Under the pieces are notes generated by a model, which saw only the letters and a program-made list of their open reading frames with translations, ran no database searches and was not told where the DNA came from. A program made the translations under genes and the position numbers. 64,000 nt of DNA from Leuctra nigra (Eukaryota; Arthropoda; Insecta; Plecoptera; Leuctridae): contig OW203766.1 in NCBI GenBank assembly GCA_934045905.1, positions 17,168,309 through 17,232,308 on the forward strand, in the 5' to 3' direction. Every line of letters starts with the position of its first letter. Position 1 is the stretch's first letter. Below, piece after piece: positions 8,316 to 17,285 of the stretch.

Positions 8316-8728
8316 TTCTAGCTACCAGGTGAACTCAATTAGTTCCACATTTACCTAATAGGTGCCAGTACTTGGTACAATGACGTACTACAATAGTTTC
8401 ACAATTACGCCACCAGGTGAACTCAATTAGTTCCACATTTACCTAATCTCACAGTATTCCTAGCCTTTGTGTTTTCCATCGAAATTTTTGATTTGTAATG
8501 CCGTGACGCTCTATATTCTATCTTACCGTCCTGGGTTCTATCATTACTACAATACATTAGTGAAGGGCATTCAGAATTTTAAATATTCCGCGTTCAAGAC
8601 ATTTGCATTTCCACCTTATTCACCGCCTTCTCAAATCACAGCCATTTGACATTTCTCACACAATCACGTTTGCATTCAACGCAGAAGGTGGTCTGTGAAA
8701 CGTACTCGTAAATTATTGTTATATTATT
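8316..8728 (+). other. Non-coding spacer with a local duplication
   Basis: A segment of about 36 bases starting CCAGGTGAACTCAATTAG occurs at about 8324 and again at about 8411, with an ATGACGTAC spacer between. The remainder (8450-8728) has no supported gene and should hold the promoter of the spliced gene starting at 8729. Confidence 0.6.
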
Positions 8729-9285
8729 ATGGCGAACTTCACCAATGAAGAGCTTATGGATCTGGTAAGTTTTGATTTATTTAATCAAATTATTTCTTTC
8801 TTTCTTTTATTAATTACATTTTGAGTCAAATGTAAATGTTATATGTAGTTGTTTATTTATTTATTTACTTAATTGAATATTTATATGTTTTATTTCATTT
8901 TATTTTATTTTATTTATTTATTTAGGAAGACGATGACTGCATAATTATCAAGGAGGTGACACATTATGTTCAAATGGAGAATCAGCACCATCAGCATCAT
9001 CAAAAACCATTTAGAGAAGAAGCCTATATAGATTTGACCATAGATGACGACGAAGAAGAAGAAGATGCAGATGAAAAAGATGATGCAGAAGAAGAAGAAG
9101 AAGAAGCGGAAGAAAAAATAGATAGCACGAGTGAGTGCGATGACAGTGATATAGACAATTTGTGTGAGTTACCAACAACGTTTAATGAGACCAATTCCTG
9201 CGATTCTGACGATTACAGTGATTACGATCCGGACGAGGATAATAAAATATTTTTTATTAGGGAGTATTTTAATTGTGAGTACTAA
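8729..9285 (+). CDS. Spliced acidic protein with two SUMO-interacting motifs
   Basis: Two exons, 8729-8764 and 8926-9285, give 131 aa. The intron (8765-8925, 161 bases) has a strong GTAAGT donor and a long T-rich tract ending TTTAG, and the reading frame is kept across it. Exon 2 begins EDDDCIIIKE, an acidic-flanked Ile run, and continues to YIDLTIDDDEEEED, almost the same as the IDLTID plus acidic SUMO-interacting motif of host PIAS proteins. The rest is Asp/Glu-rich, with a histidine patch (HHQHHQ) between the motifs. It may bind SUMO-modified nuclear proteins; this is inference. An intron is unusual next to the intronless block. It is followed by the second identical 377-bp repeat. Confidence 0.75.
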
Positions 9286-9289
9286 TCAT

Positions 9290-9666
9290 TGTCTTATTCC
9301 TCAATTATATACACCATGATGGTTTTTAAATGAATTCCGTGTGGTTATTTGTTTCCCTATCATCTCCCGTGTAAAACCATGATTTTAAATCTTGTGATTA
9401 TTTAAGAGCTTGGCTGATATTTTATAAATTCTATAAGTCATTGCATTCCTCAACAAGATTCATTCTAAATAGAATTTGTTTTGATGGAACGTTTACTTCA
9501 TATAAGTCATTGACCAGAATGAAATTAGAATGTAGATCAAGTTACCGCTATCTTTCCTGAAAATAGAAATAGAATGTAGAAGAATGCTATGACTTTGAAA
9601 ATAGAAAGTAGAACACATTCTATTCTGATAATAGAATCCAAGTCGGCCAATGACTTTAGTTTCACA
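9290..9666 (+). repeat. 377-bp direct repeat, copy 2
   Basis: Identical to 7939-8315 as far as I can compare by eye. It starts 4 bases after the stop codon of the spliced acidic gene, just as copy 1 starts close after its gene. The two copies bracket a gene-sized cassette. Confidence 0.95.
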
Positions 9667-9839
9667 ATTTGCAACAAGGTACAACACATAAAGGAACTAG
9701 ATTATAGGATCACATTTCAGCCGCTAGATGGCGTTTGCAGATACTTTGGTCACAAGGACGTAGAGTAGCTTTACACTTTAGTGTGGAGTTTGTAGGTACT
9801 TTGGCACTTTTATTGTCGTAAAAATAATAGTTTCACATT

Positions 9840-10270
9840 TTAGACACCAGGAATGAAACACGCGTGGTTATTTGTTACCCAATGACGTACCAAATGATTT
9901 TCCATTCATGTAAAATCATGTTTTAAAATCATTAACTAATCAATCTATCAATTATTCAATCAATAGTTCATTAATCCAAAGTATGTAAAAAATAAAATTC
10001 AGTAAGTTTTCATCAAGTTTCATTGATTCTCATTAGAATTTGTTTCATGCTGGCATTGGTCAATATGAATTGAGACAGTAGATCAAGCTATCCGTTATGT
10101 TTCACGAAAATAGAAATACATTCCAAAATGGTCGGCATTGTCACTACAGTTTCTCATTTTGCAACTAGGTGGCGACAGAAGTAGTGAGTTGAAGGTTCAC
10201 AATTTAGCCGCTAGATGGTGTTTGCAGGTACATTAACACAATGAAACATAGTTTCAGTAAGCAAAATTTT
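9840..10270 (+). repeat. Third, diverged copy of the 377-bp repeat family
   Basis: The landmarks of the 377-bp repeat recur in order but with many changes: GTGGTTATTTGTT, GTAAAATCATG, GTAGATCAAG, GAAAATAGAAATA and a final GGTCGGCATTGTCACTAC. A downstream CCGCTAGATGG(C/T)GTTTGCAG box is shared with the sequence after copy 2 (9720-9740). No open frame precedes this copy, so any gene once attached is lost. The stretch 9667-9839 between the copies has no gene. Confidence 0.7.
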
Positions 10271-10459
10271 ATAGTACACTATAATTAGCCACCACAAAGG
10301 TACTTATAAACTCATTAGTGTAACGGTACATTGGTACTAAGCAGCGACAATGACAGATGAGGTCGATCAAACAGACTCGGTCGGTCGAACAGTCGAACTT
10401 ACTTTCACTTTTGAGGTCAACAAGAGGACTTGTACACTCATTACAGCGCTTCTACTCTA

Positions 10460-10539
10460 TTGCCTCGTTAGGGCAGTGGTTAGCGTCGCTGGATTCTAAT
10501 TATGAGATTCGCAAGTGACATGGCTTCGAGACACGGCCA
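10460..10539 (+). other. tRNA-derived sequence (SINE head or tRNA pseudogene)
   Basis: The segment has tRNA-like order: an A-box-like TTAGCGTCGCTGG and a B-box-like GGCTTCGAGAC near the end, preceded by GGGCAGTGG typical of a tRNA acceptor/D arm. Stem pairing is incomplete, so it is not a functional tRNA. An A-rich stretch follows, as expected for a retroposed SINE. Confidence 0.5.
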
Positions 10540-10559
10540 GAAAATAAAAAAGGGGCGGA

Positions 10560-10792
10560 GCCTTGAGTGATGACGGTTTCCAGCGGCGGTGGTGGGGCGG
10601 CTTCCGGTGGTGACGGCTTCCGGTGGAGGCGGTCCAAAACAAAACCAATGATAAAAAAAAACGATAAAAAAATCAATAAAAAATACGCTAAAAAAAAATG
10701 ATAAAAAAATCGATAAAAAATCGATAAAAAAAATTCGATGAAAAATTTGGTAAAAAAATTGATAAAAAATGATGACGTCATAATCTATTTAT
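10560..10792. repeat. GGTGG-type and GATAAAAAA low-complexity tract
   Basis: First a G-rich short repeat (CGGTGGTGG and CGGCTTCCGG words, 10575-10640), then about 140 bases of (C)GATAAAAAA-type repeats, ending with ATGACGTCAT. It probably forms the tail of the retroposed unit before it. No gene. Confidence 0.6.
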
Positions 10793-10817
10793 AGTGTACC
10801 CAACCGCCCTGCCTTCT

Positions 10818-11829
10818 ACTGATGTCGATCTCGTTGAGGATGTTCGCCGACTGCAAGGCGATCAGACAAGAGACGAACAGCTGGCGAGGAAACATTGCAA
10901 TTACATGTCAACATGGGCAGGACCTCCTGTTCGCCGCGTGGACCTCGCCGACGTTGCTGAACAGCCGGTCGATGTCGATCTCGTTGAGGATGTTCGCCGA
11001 CTGCAAGCCGATCAGACACGAGACGAACAGCTGGCGAGGAAACATTGCAATTACATGTCAACATGGGCAGGACCTCTGTTCGCCGCGTGGACCTCGCCGA
11101 CGTTGCTGAACAGCCGGTCGATGTCGATCTCGTTGAGGATGTTCGCCGACTGCAAGCCGATCAGACACGAGACGAACAGCTGGCGAGGAAACATTGCAAT
11201 TACATGTCAACATGGGCAGGACCTCCTGTTCGCCGCGTGGACCTCGCCGACGTTGCTGAACAGCCGGTCGATGTCGATCTCGTTGAGGATGGTCGCCGAC
11301 TGCAAGGCGATCAGACACGAGACGAACAGCTGGCGAGGAAACATTGCAATTACATGTCAACATGGGCAGGACCTCCTGTTCGCCGCGTGGACCTCGCCGA
11401 CGTTGCTGAACAGCCGGTCGATGTCGATCTCGTTGAGGATGTTCGCCGACTGCAAGGCGATCAGACACGAGACGAACAGCTGGCGAGGAAACATTGCAAT
11501 TACATGTCAACATGGGCAGGACCTCCTGTTCGCCGCGTGGACCTCGCCGACGTTGCTGAACAGCCGGTCGATGTCGATCTCGTTGAGGATGTTCGCCGAC
11601 TGCAAGGCGATCAGACACGAGACGAACAGCTGGCGAGGAAACATTGCAATTACATGTCAACATGGGCAGGACCTCCTGTTCGCCGCGTGGACCTCGCCGA
11701 CGTTGCTGAACAGCCGGTCGATGTCGATCTCGTTGAGGATGTTCGCCGACTGCAAGGCGATCAGACACGAGACGAACAGCTGGCGAGGAAACATTGCAAT
11801 TACATGTCAACATGGGCAGGAGGTGGTGG
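10818..11829 (-). repeat. 150-bp minisatellite built on a RhoGEF exon and its splice acceptor
   Basis: About 6.7 near-identical units of 150 bases (one of 149, with a single C lost near 11075). Each unit on the minus strand contains the end of an intron (TTTCCTCGCCAG), a DH-domain exon and a GAG/GTCCTG donor-like junction. Acceptor positions are 11779, 11629, 11479, 11329, 11179, 11030 and 10880. The leftmost copy stops 61 bases into the exon, where the sequence changes to unrelated DNA at GACATCA/GTAGAA. Units differ by only a few bases, so the array is young or homogenised. Open frames in other phases here are a by-product of a period divisible by three. Confidence 0.95.
11673..11779 (-). 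CDS. PLEKHG5: PLEKHG5-like RhoGEF, DH-domain exon (first array copy)
   Basis: On the minus strand the exon reads LFVSCLIALQSANILNEIDI and goes on with DRLFSNVGEVHAANR. This aligns with the second conserved part of the DH domain of PLEKHG5, where the VITD end of the preceding exon is followed by an LFLCCLLNLQ-type segment. The acceptor is clean and the phase is 0. The proposed donor AGGAG/GTCCTG is weak; the exon would be 107 bases. Six further copies lie downstream, so which acceptors and donors are used cannot be read from DNA. If more than one complete copy were spliced in, the frame would shift, because 107 is not a multiple of three. Confidence 0.75.
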
Positions 11830-13009
11830 AGCCAGAACCAAAATGAACCAAAAATAGAGCCAAAATGATATTTTTTTCATATATATATATTTTTTTGCAT
11901 ATATTTTTTGCACTGGTTAAATTTGTTTTATCAATAAAGAATAATTATTCCCCTCACCTTTTAAATTATTCACCTTTTAAATATTATATTATTATGTGTG
12001 TATTTACAGCTTCAAGCTAAAAATAGCAGTGACTTTCAAACAACGTAGTCACAGAGTGTTTTGCTAACATTTTTGCTTTGTTTAGCTTTTTTAGTAGCTT
12101 TGTACTTTTTCAAGAATTAATCGATCGTAGATGGTTCGTCATAATATTTTATTTAGATGATAATTATTTTAAAAAACATTAAAATCCTAGAGCTTCTATA
12201 TTTTTGTGGTGAGAACTTGATCTATTGTGGTGACATCTCTAAAATCTTCGCGGCAATGAAAGAAGAAGCACGGTAAGTAGTCTGACTCAAAACCTGTACA
12301 TTTATCACTCCGATGTAAAGAACGAATGGGCGCACTCTTACTTCTAACGGCGTTACTAAAAGAAAATACATTTCCACAGCGTCAATTCCACGAGGGGATT
12401 TTCAGTCTTTCACCAGGTCTCATAGAAGAGTTTCGATATCATTTTCTTTTTACACCAGTTTAGAAACTCAACAAGACATGCTTTATCACTCGCTATATCT
12501 CGTTTTTTTATACACTTTGAGCTCTTGGACATTCATTTTACTTGTAATAGAAATATTATTCAATATTATCTGAGATTTGAAAACTATTGAACTGTAAACT
12601 CTCTCTAGGTGACTTTGTCATTCCCTTGTAAATCAGAAAGTAACAAGGAGATGATAAAACATCAAAGCAAGGAAATTGTAGCGTTCTAGTTCGAGTATAC
12701 AGAGAGATACGGTTTTAATATTGCAATTGAGGATGCAACTTGTATGTGCTCTATTGTATAAAATGAACTGTACTGTTTATAATATCTCAATAGCAAGAAA
12801 TATATTACGAGGTACGATGTTAAGAACATGCAATATTTATCCAGGTAAATTTTCCAGTTAAATATTGAAAAAAGTGATAATTTTTTGCCTGGAAACATTT
12901 GCGCTCATAACATGTTAATCTAATAAGCGTCGATGGTTCGTTTTCATTTATTTATATTGGATTTTTAGCATGCCCTTTATTTTTGCTTTTATTGAAAACT
13001 ATCAGATTT
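11830..13009. other. Intronic DNA, nothing recognised
   Basis: AT-rich sequence between the array and the 13.0-kb hairpin. Only short chance open frames and a small ATATAT tract (11880-11905) are present. Confidence 0.5.
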
Positions 13010-13107
13010 TAAACTCCGTTTCATGCAGTCTAGAGTCCTGTTTAACATGGGTAGTCCTATACCTGCCCTTGCTATCTAGGACTCTAGACCCCATGAAACG
13101 GAGTTTA
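13010..13107. repeat. 30-bp inverted repeat hairpin
   Basis: Arms 13010-13039 and 13078-13107 start TAAACTCCGTTTCATG and end CTAGAGTCCT, with two mismatches in 30 and a 38-base loop. It could be a small MITE remnant or a hairpin RNA source. Confidence 0.75.
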
Positions 13108-13229
13108 GTGCTTCATTCACATTTTCTATTATGGCTCTATTGTGTGAATTTCTTGATATTTCCCTGTTGATTTTTTAAGACTACTGTGAGTTGAATATTT
13201 TTATCAAGTGGGGATTATGCGTGCATACC

Positions 13230-14203
13230 CCCATAACCCCGCAATGGAACGGGTATCAGGTATCAAGTAACACTCCCGTCTGGTATCAGGTAGCATCACC
13301 GAGTATCATATAACGAGTATCAGCTGTAACACTTACGTTGTATCAGATAACAGGCAATACTCATGTCGATATCATGTATCAGGTAACACTCACGACAGGA
13401 TTCAGGCAATACCAGTGTTGAATCCAGGCATACCTCGGGGGGGGGGGGGGGGGGGCACTGCCCCCCCCCCGAGGTATGCATGTGCTCCCCCCGGCACAAA
13501 TACCTATTCAAAATACTTTCAAAATAATATGTGAAAAAAACACGTAAAAATAGACGGATCATGTCTAAAACCTTCCAAAACAGTTAAAATTGAGTTAAAA
13601 TTCAAAAAATTCCGGGGCGCATAGCCCCGGACATGTATATCCTGATAAGTTCAATAAATTTACCTATTCTTAAATCTCTTAGAATATTTTTTGGATATTT
13701 TGCAATTTATAATTCCCCAAAATAGCTATACATGTGATTCAAAATTGTACCTAAACGAATGACCTTGATCAAAAATTTTCTCGGGGGCTGTGCCCCCCAA
13801 ACCCCCTGTTTTCCACTGTGACTTTTCAAAATATATTACGTATAATAATTGCTTTGTGCTTTGTACAACTACAAGCATATTCATAAATTAACTCTACCCC
13901 CCCGCCCCCCCGAAACACCAACATCCAAAAGGTACCCCAAAAATATGCCACCCCCAACTATTCAAGTGCCCCTCCCGAGAAAAATGTCTGGATTCAACAC
14001 TGGGCAATACTCACGTCGAGTATCAGTTATCAGGTAACACTCACTCTGAGTATCAGGTATATGGTAACACTCACTTCGAGTATCAGGTAACAATCTAGCC
14101 AGGTATCAGGCAGCACTCATGTTAGGTATCAGATATCAGGTAACACTCACGTCGAGTATCATGTATCAGGTAACACTCATGCCAGGTATCTGGTAACACT
14201 CAC
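13230..14203 (-). repeat. Degenerate minisatellite containing the 5' splice-site sequence of the 14.2-kb exon
   Basis: Units of about 20 to 35 bases (plus strand GGTATCAGGTAACACTCACG) fill 13240-13412 and 14003-14203, interrupted by the MITE at 13413-14002. On the minus strand the recurring core reads GACGTGAGTGTTACC, the same as the real exon/intron junction at 14204/14203 (GAC/GTGAGTGTTACC). Exact or near copies are visible near 14027, 14062, 14142 and 14172. The intron start is therefore a string of decoy donors. Confidence 0.85.
13413..14002. mobile_element. hAT-type MITE with perfect 8-bp target duplication
   Basis: The ends are CAGTGTTGAATCCAG and its near inverse CTGGATTCAACACTG. GGCAATAC occurs directly outside both ends (13405-13412 and 14003-14010), an 8-bp duplication typical of hAT. 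The inside (590 bases) is non-coding and holds runs of about 19 G and 10 C (13437-13480) and two small GGGGC(T/G)-type inverted words. It is inserted in the splice-site minisatellite, so it is younger than that array. Confidence 0.85.
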
Positions 14204-14349
14204 GTCTGTGATGACCTTGAGCGTGCGGATGTAGGCGACCTCCGTGTGCAGCAGCTCCCAGATGGCGGTCTGCTGTTGCTGGTGGCGCTCGCTCAGCTCT
14301 ACCGAGCCGGAGACGAACTCCCGCCAGTCCTCCTCGATGTTGTACAGCC
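14204..14349 (-). CDS. PLEKHG5: PLEKHG5-like RhoGEF, exon with start of DH domain
   Basis: 146 bases, acceptor GTCCAG and donor GAC/GTGAGT. With two bases completing a Gly codon from the previous exon it reads LYNIEEDWREFVSGSVELS, then QQQTAIWELLHTEVAYIRTL and KVITD. AIWELLHTE..YIR.L is the first conserved region of the DH domain in PLEKHG5, including the Glu that contacts the GTPase. The DH domain loads GTP on Rho-family proteins at membranes. The exon ends in phase 0 and joins the 11.78-kb exon in frame. Confidence 0.92.
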
Positions 14350-14942
14350 CTGGACCAAAACAATCCACATCAGCTTTCAATGTACACCCCTGGACCAAAA
14401 CATTGCAACCATCAGCTTCAACAACAACCGATATAACTCTTGAAACAAGTGGGTCAATGGGACGTATCAGAATTACCATTCTATGTTCTGGTTTTCATTT
14501 TCGTTCTCATGTTGATGACATTGACATGCAGCAAAAGTTATGAAAGTTGTGTATATGTAAATGCAAACATAAATCATCGTGACGTGAAATCAAGAATGAA
14601 ATTGAGAATCATAACGCTGAGCAGAGGGACATTTAGAAACGCGGAGAAGAGTCAACTCAAGCAGGTGAGCAAGCATTGTGCGAGATATAACTTAGTTTAA
14701 TGGTCCTTCAGAGTGTTTTCTTTTACATTTATCTTCACTAGAACAAAATATTCAAAAACCTTAGCTTTCTCGTAAACATTTACTAGAAATAAGTAGGTAC
14801 GTTAAATTATTAATGTATATAAATTTAAAAGTCTAACGAATACTTTTGATCATAACTCTTTTCAACAGCATCGTAAACTTATGAAAATATTACATTCAAT
14901 TTCCAAACTAGATACCAAAAAATATAAATATCAAATAATATG
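14350..14942. other. Intronic DNA, nothing recognised
   Basis: The first 60 bases hold a short duplication (CCCTGGACCAAAACA near 14348 and 14389), meaning that the acceptor-side sequence TTTTGGTCCAGGG occurs twice on the minus strand. The rest is AT-rich and non-coding. Confidence 0.5.
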
Positions 14943-16155
14943 CTTAACTCTTGTCCGCGACTGTACGAGCCGCCTACCTTCTTCGTCCTCGTCCTTATCC
15001 TCCTGACTCTTGTCCGCGACTGTACGACGCCACCTACCTTCCTCGTCCTCGTCCTCGTCGCCGTCCTCCTGACTCTTGACCGTGACTGTACGACGCCGCC
15101 TACCTTCCTCGTCCTCGTCCATATCCTCCTGACTCTTGTCCGCGACTGTACGACGCCGCCTACCTTCCTCGTCCTCATCGCCGTCCTCCTGACTCTTGAC
15201 CGTGACTGTACGACGCCGCCTACCTTCCTCGTCCTCGTCCATATCCTCCTGACTCTTGACCGCGACTGTACGACGCCGCCTACCTTCCACGTCCTCGTCG
15301 ACATCCTCCTGACTCTTGACCGTGACTGTACGACGCCGCCTACCTTCCTCGTCCTCGTCGACGTCCTCCTGACTCTTGAACGCGACTGTACGACGCCGCC
15401 TACCTTCCTCGTCCTCGTCGACGTCCTCCTGACTCTTGACCGTGACTGTACGACGCCGCCTACCTTCCTCGTCCTCATCGCCGTCCTCCTTACTCTTGAC
15501 CGCGACTGTACGACGCCGCCTACCTTCCTCGTCCTTGTCGACGTCCTCCTGAATCTTGACCGCGACTGTACGACGCCGCCTACCTTCCTCGTCCTCATCG
15601 CCGTCCTCCTGACTCTTGAACGCGACTGTACGACGCCGCCTACCTTCCTCGTCCTCGTCGACGTCCTCCTGACTCTTGACCGTGACTGTACGACGCCGCC
15701 TACCTTCCCCGTCCTCATCGCCGTCCTCCTTACTCTTGACCGCGACTGTACGACGCCGCCTACCTTCCTCGTCCTTGTCGACGTCCTTCTGACTCTTGAC
15801 CGCGACTGTACGACGCCGCCTACCTTCCTCGTCCTCGTCGACGTCCTCCTGACTCTTGACCGCGACTGTACGACGCCGCCTACCTTCCACGTCCTCGTCG
15901 ACATCCTCCTGACTCTTGACCGTGACTGTACGACGCCGCCTACCTTCCTCGTCCTCGTCGACGTCCTCCTGACTCTTGAACGCGACTGTACGACGCCGCC
16001 TACCTTCCTCGTCCTCGTCGACGTCCTCCTGACTCTTGACCGTGACTGTACGACGCCGCCTACCTTCCTCGTCCTCGTCGACGTCCTCCTGACTCGACCG
16101 CGACTGTACGACGCCGCCTACCTTCCTCGTCCTCGTCGACGTCCTCCTGACTCTG
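14943..16155 (-). repeat. 60-bp minisatellite built on the donor side of the 16.1-kb RhoGEF exon
   Basis: About 20 units of 60 bases with point variants; one unit near 15050 is 66 bases and the unit next to the exon lacks two T. On the minus strand each unit has CAG, GAGGACGTCGACGAGGACGA, GGAAG and then GTAGGCGGCG, so it carries the exon end EDVDEDEEG, the donor and an acceptor-like CAG. A block of four variants at 15241-15480 recurs 600 bases away at 15841-16080, showing higher-order duplication. The absence of stops in most frames is due to the period and is not evidence for a repeat protein. Confidence 0.93.
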
Positions 16156-16368
16156 CGGCTGCGGGATGCCGAGCTTGCTGTAGCCGTTCAGCTGCTCCAC
16201 GAGCGACTCCATCTTGGTGTCCTTGTTATTGCCGAAGAGACCGCTCCACCGCTGCTTGGAGGCCTTGGAGCCCTTGAAGGAGCCCTCGTGTGACGTCATC
16301 GCCGCCTCCACATAGCTGGGGTCCTCGGTGCTCGACGAGAAGAAGCGGCTGCTCTTGCCTCGGTAGCT
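16122..16368 (-). CDS. PLEKHG5: PLEKHG5-like RhoGEF, linker exon with acidic end
   Basis: 247 bases from acceptor CCGACAG to the first GAAG/GTAGGC donor. It begins SYRGKSSRFFSSSTEDPSYV and holds SKQRWSGLFGNNKDTKMESL, VEQLNGYSKLGIP and the acidic EDVDEDEEG. The SGLF....KME.LE..L..YS..G.P pattern and the acidic run before the DH domain match the same place in vertebrate PLEKHG5. The phase in is 0 and the phase out is 1, agreeing with both neighbours. Twenty tandem copies of the donor follow, so several 3' ends of this exon are possible. Confidence 0.9.
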
Positions 16369-17211
16369 CTGTCGGGCAGAAGAGGCTATCAGGATATCGG
16401 ATTGATCAGATTTCATGATTGTTTCAGAAGTGGGTGTAACTTTGATAGGATGTTCACATGATCAGACTGATTGTATCTCGTTTTAATTATTGATTCTTGC
16501 ATTGTTAATTAGGCGCCGGTTATTCAACAAAACCGCTCAAAACGATGAAATTTCCGATACGATTGGAGACCAAACCTGTGAACCAATTGATCTCAAATTT
16601 TAATCATGATTAGATAAAAGACAAACTTAGGGTTATAAAAAAGTTATAGTTACTTTTGTTACTCAAGTTACTAAGGATGAAAAATATAGTTAGTTGCCCC
16701 AAAAGTTAAATGAAATATAACTAGTTTTTCGTTTAGTTCCTACCCAACTCTGCTCTTACGTGTAACTATTACGAAGCTGTATCTAGGGGGAATTGAAATA
16801 AGTTACATCCATGTAATACTGACACCACCATATTTCGCTCGTGTTTTTTATGGTAATATCCTTTTGAAAGTTGAAAAAACGGAACTGGAAACTTCATTTA
16901 TGCTACATTTTCCTGAAGGGAATATTAAATTCCAAATTCTCCTTTTCCATTGAGTCAGATGCAATATCACGTCTGTATTAAATATAAAAAGTGTGAACGT
17001 CTTCGAGCGACTGCAGTAGTTGCATTATTTTCATCCCCGTTTCATAAAAGTTGCAAAGAGTTTTATCCGTGAAGATAAACCTTCGATATGGCACGAAGTT
17101 TTTCTTCAAGTCAGGTTGGAGTTTGTTGGGATGTAGAAGTGATATAATAGACATACTTTTGTACTAGTTTATATTGACATCATCTGATGGGTGGTCGAGG
17201 GTGTTACTTAC
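16369..17211. other. Intronic DNA, nothing recognised
   Basis: AT-rich, non-coding, without clear repeat structure. Confidence 0.5.
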
Positions 17212-17285
17212 CCCCGAGTTGGTCTTCCTGAGGGTCACCTGACCTGGTTTGACCCCCGTCCCTCGCGGGCTTTTGTCGTCGCGAG
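17212..17285 (-). CDS. PLEKHG5: PLEKHG5-like RhoGEF, short linker exon
   Basis: 74 bases, acceptor ACTATTTCAG and donor GGG/GTAAGT. With one base from the previous exon it reads ARDDKSPRGTGVKPGQVTLR and then KTNSG, a basic, polar linker after the Ras-binding-like domain. Phase 1 in and phase 0 out fit both neighbours exactly. Its edges, unlike most others in this gene, are not tandemly repeated. Confidence 0.85.

Larger units (their letters stand above)
1..10270 (+). mobile_element. Adintovirus/Polinton (Maverick)-like integrated element, right-hand part
   Basis: Nine compact plus-strand genes between 135 and 6866 encode the virion and integration set known from Polintons and adintoviruses: packaging ATPase, chromodomain integrase, penton-like and hexon-like capsid proteins, basic core protein and adenain-like protease. 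Neighbouring genes overlap by 1 to 8 bases or nearly touch, which is virus-like. All frames are intact, so the copy is young, still active or under selection. Two accessory genes (7235-7918 and 8729-9285) and three copies of a 377-bp type repeat follow. No DNA polymerase B gene is present, so the left part and left terminal repeat should lie before position 1. The right boundary is not defined; 10270 is where the last diverged repeat copy fades. Confidence 0.85.

Noticed and set aside
8467..8649. 60-aa open frame in the spacer before the SIM gene
   Set aside because: No domain, poor start context and no conservation clue; the stretch more likely holds regulatory DNA.
1..10270. DNA polymerase B gene of the viral element
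   Set aside because: No open frame with polymerase motifs was found on either strand here; it must lie outside the window if present.
10460..10539. Functional tRNA gene
   Set aside because: Promoter-like boxes are visible, but arms do not pair into a full cloverleaf and no anticodon could be assigned with confidence.
10794..11857. Open frames on both strands through the 150-bp array
   Set aside because: They are shadows of a period divisible by three; the only recognisable protein segment is the DH exon on the minus strand, limited by splice sites.
14879..15904. Long minus-strand open frames with an RRRRTVAVKSQEDVDEDEEG-type repeat
   Set aside because: They arise because the 60-bp minisatellite period is a multiple of three and has no stop in several frames at once. 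Only the exon ending at 16122 fits homology and splicing.
14940..16277. 445-aa plus-strand open frame with a CTTPPTFLVLV-type repeat
   Set aside because: It is antisense to the RhoGEF exon and its array, again explained by the repeat period.
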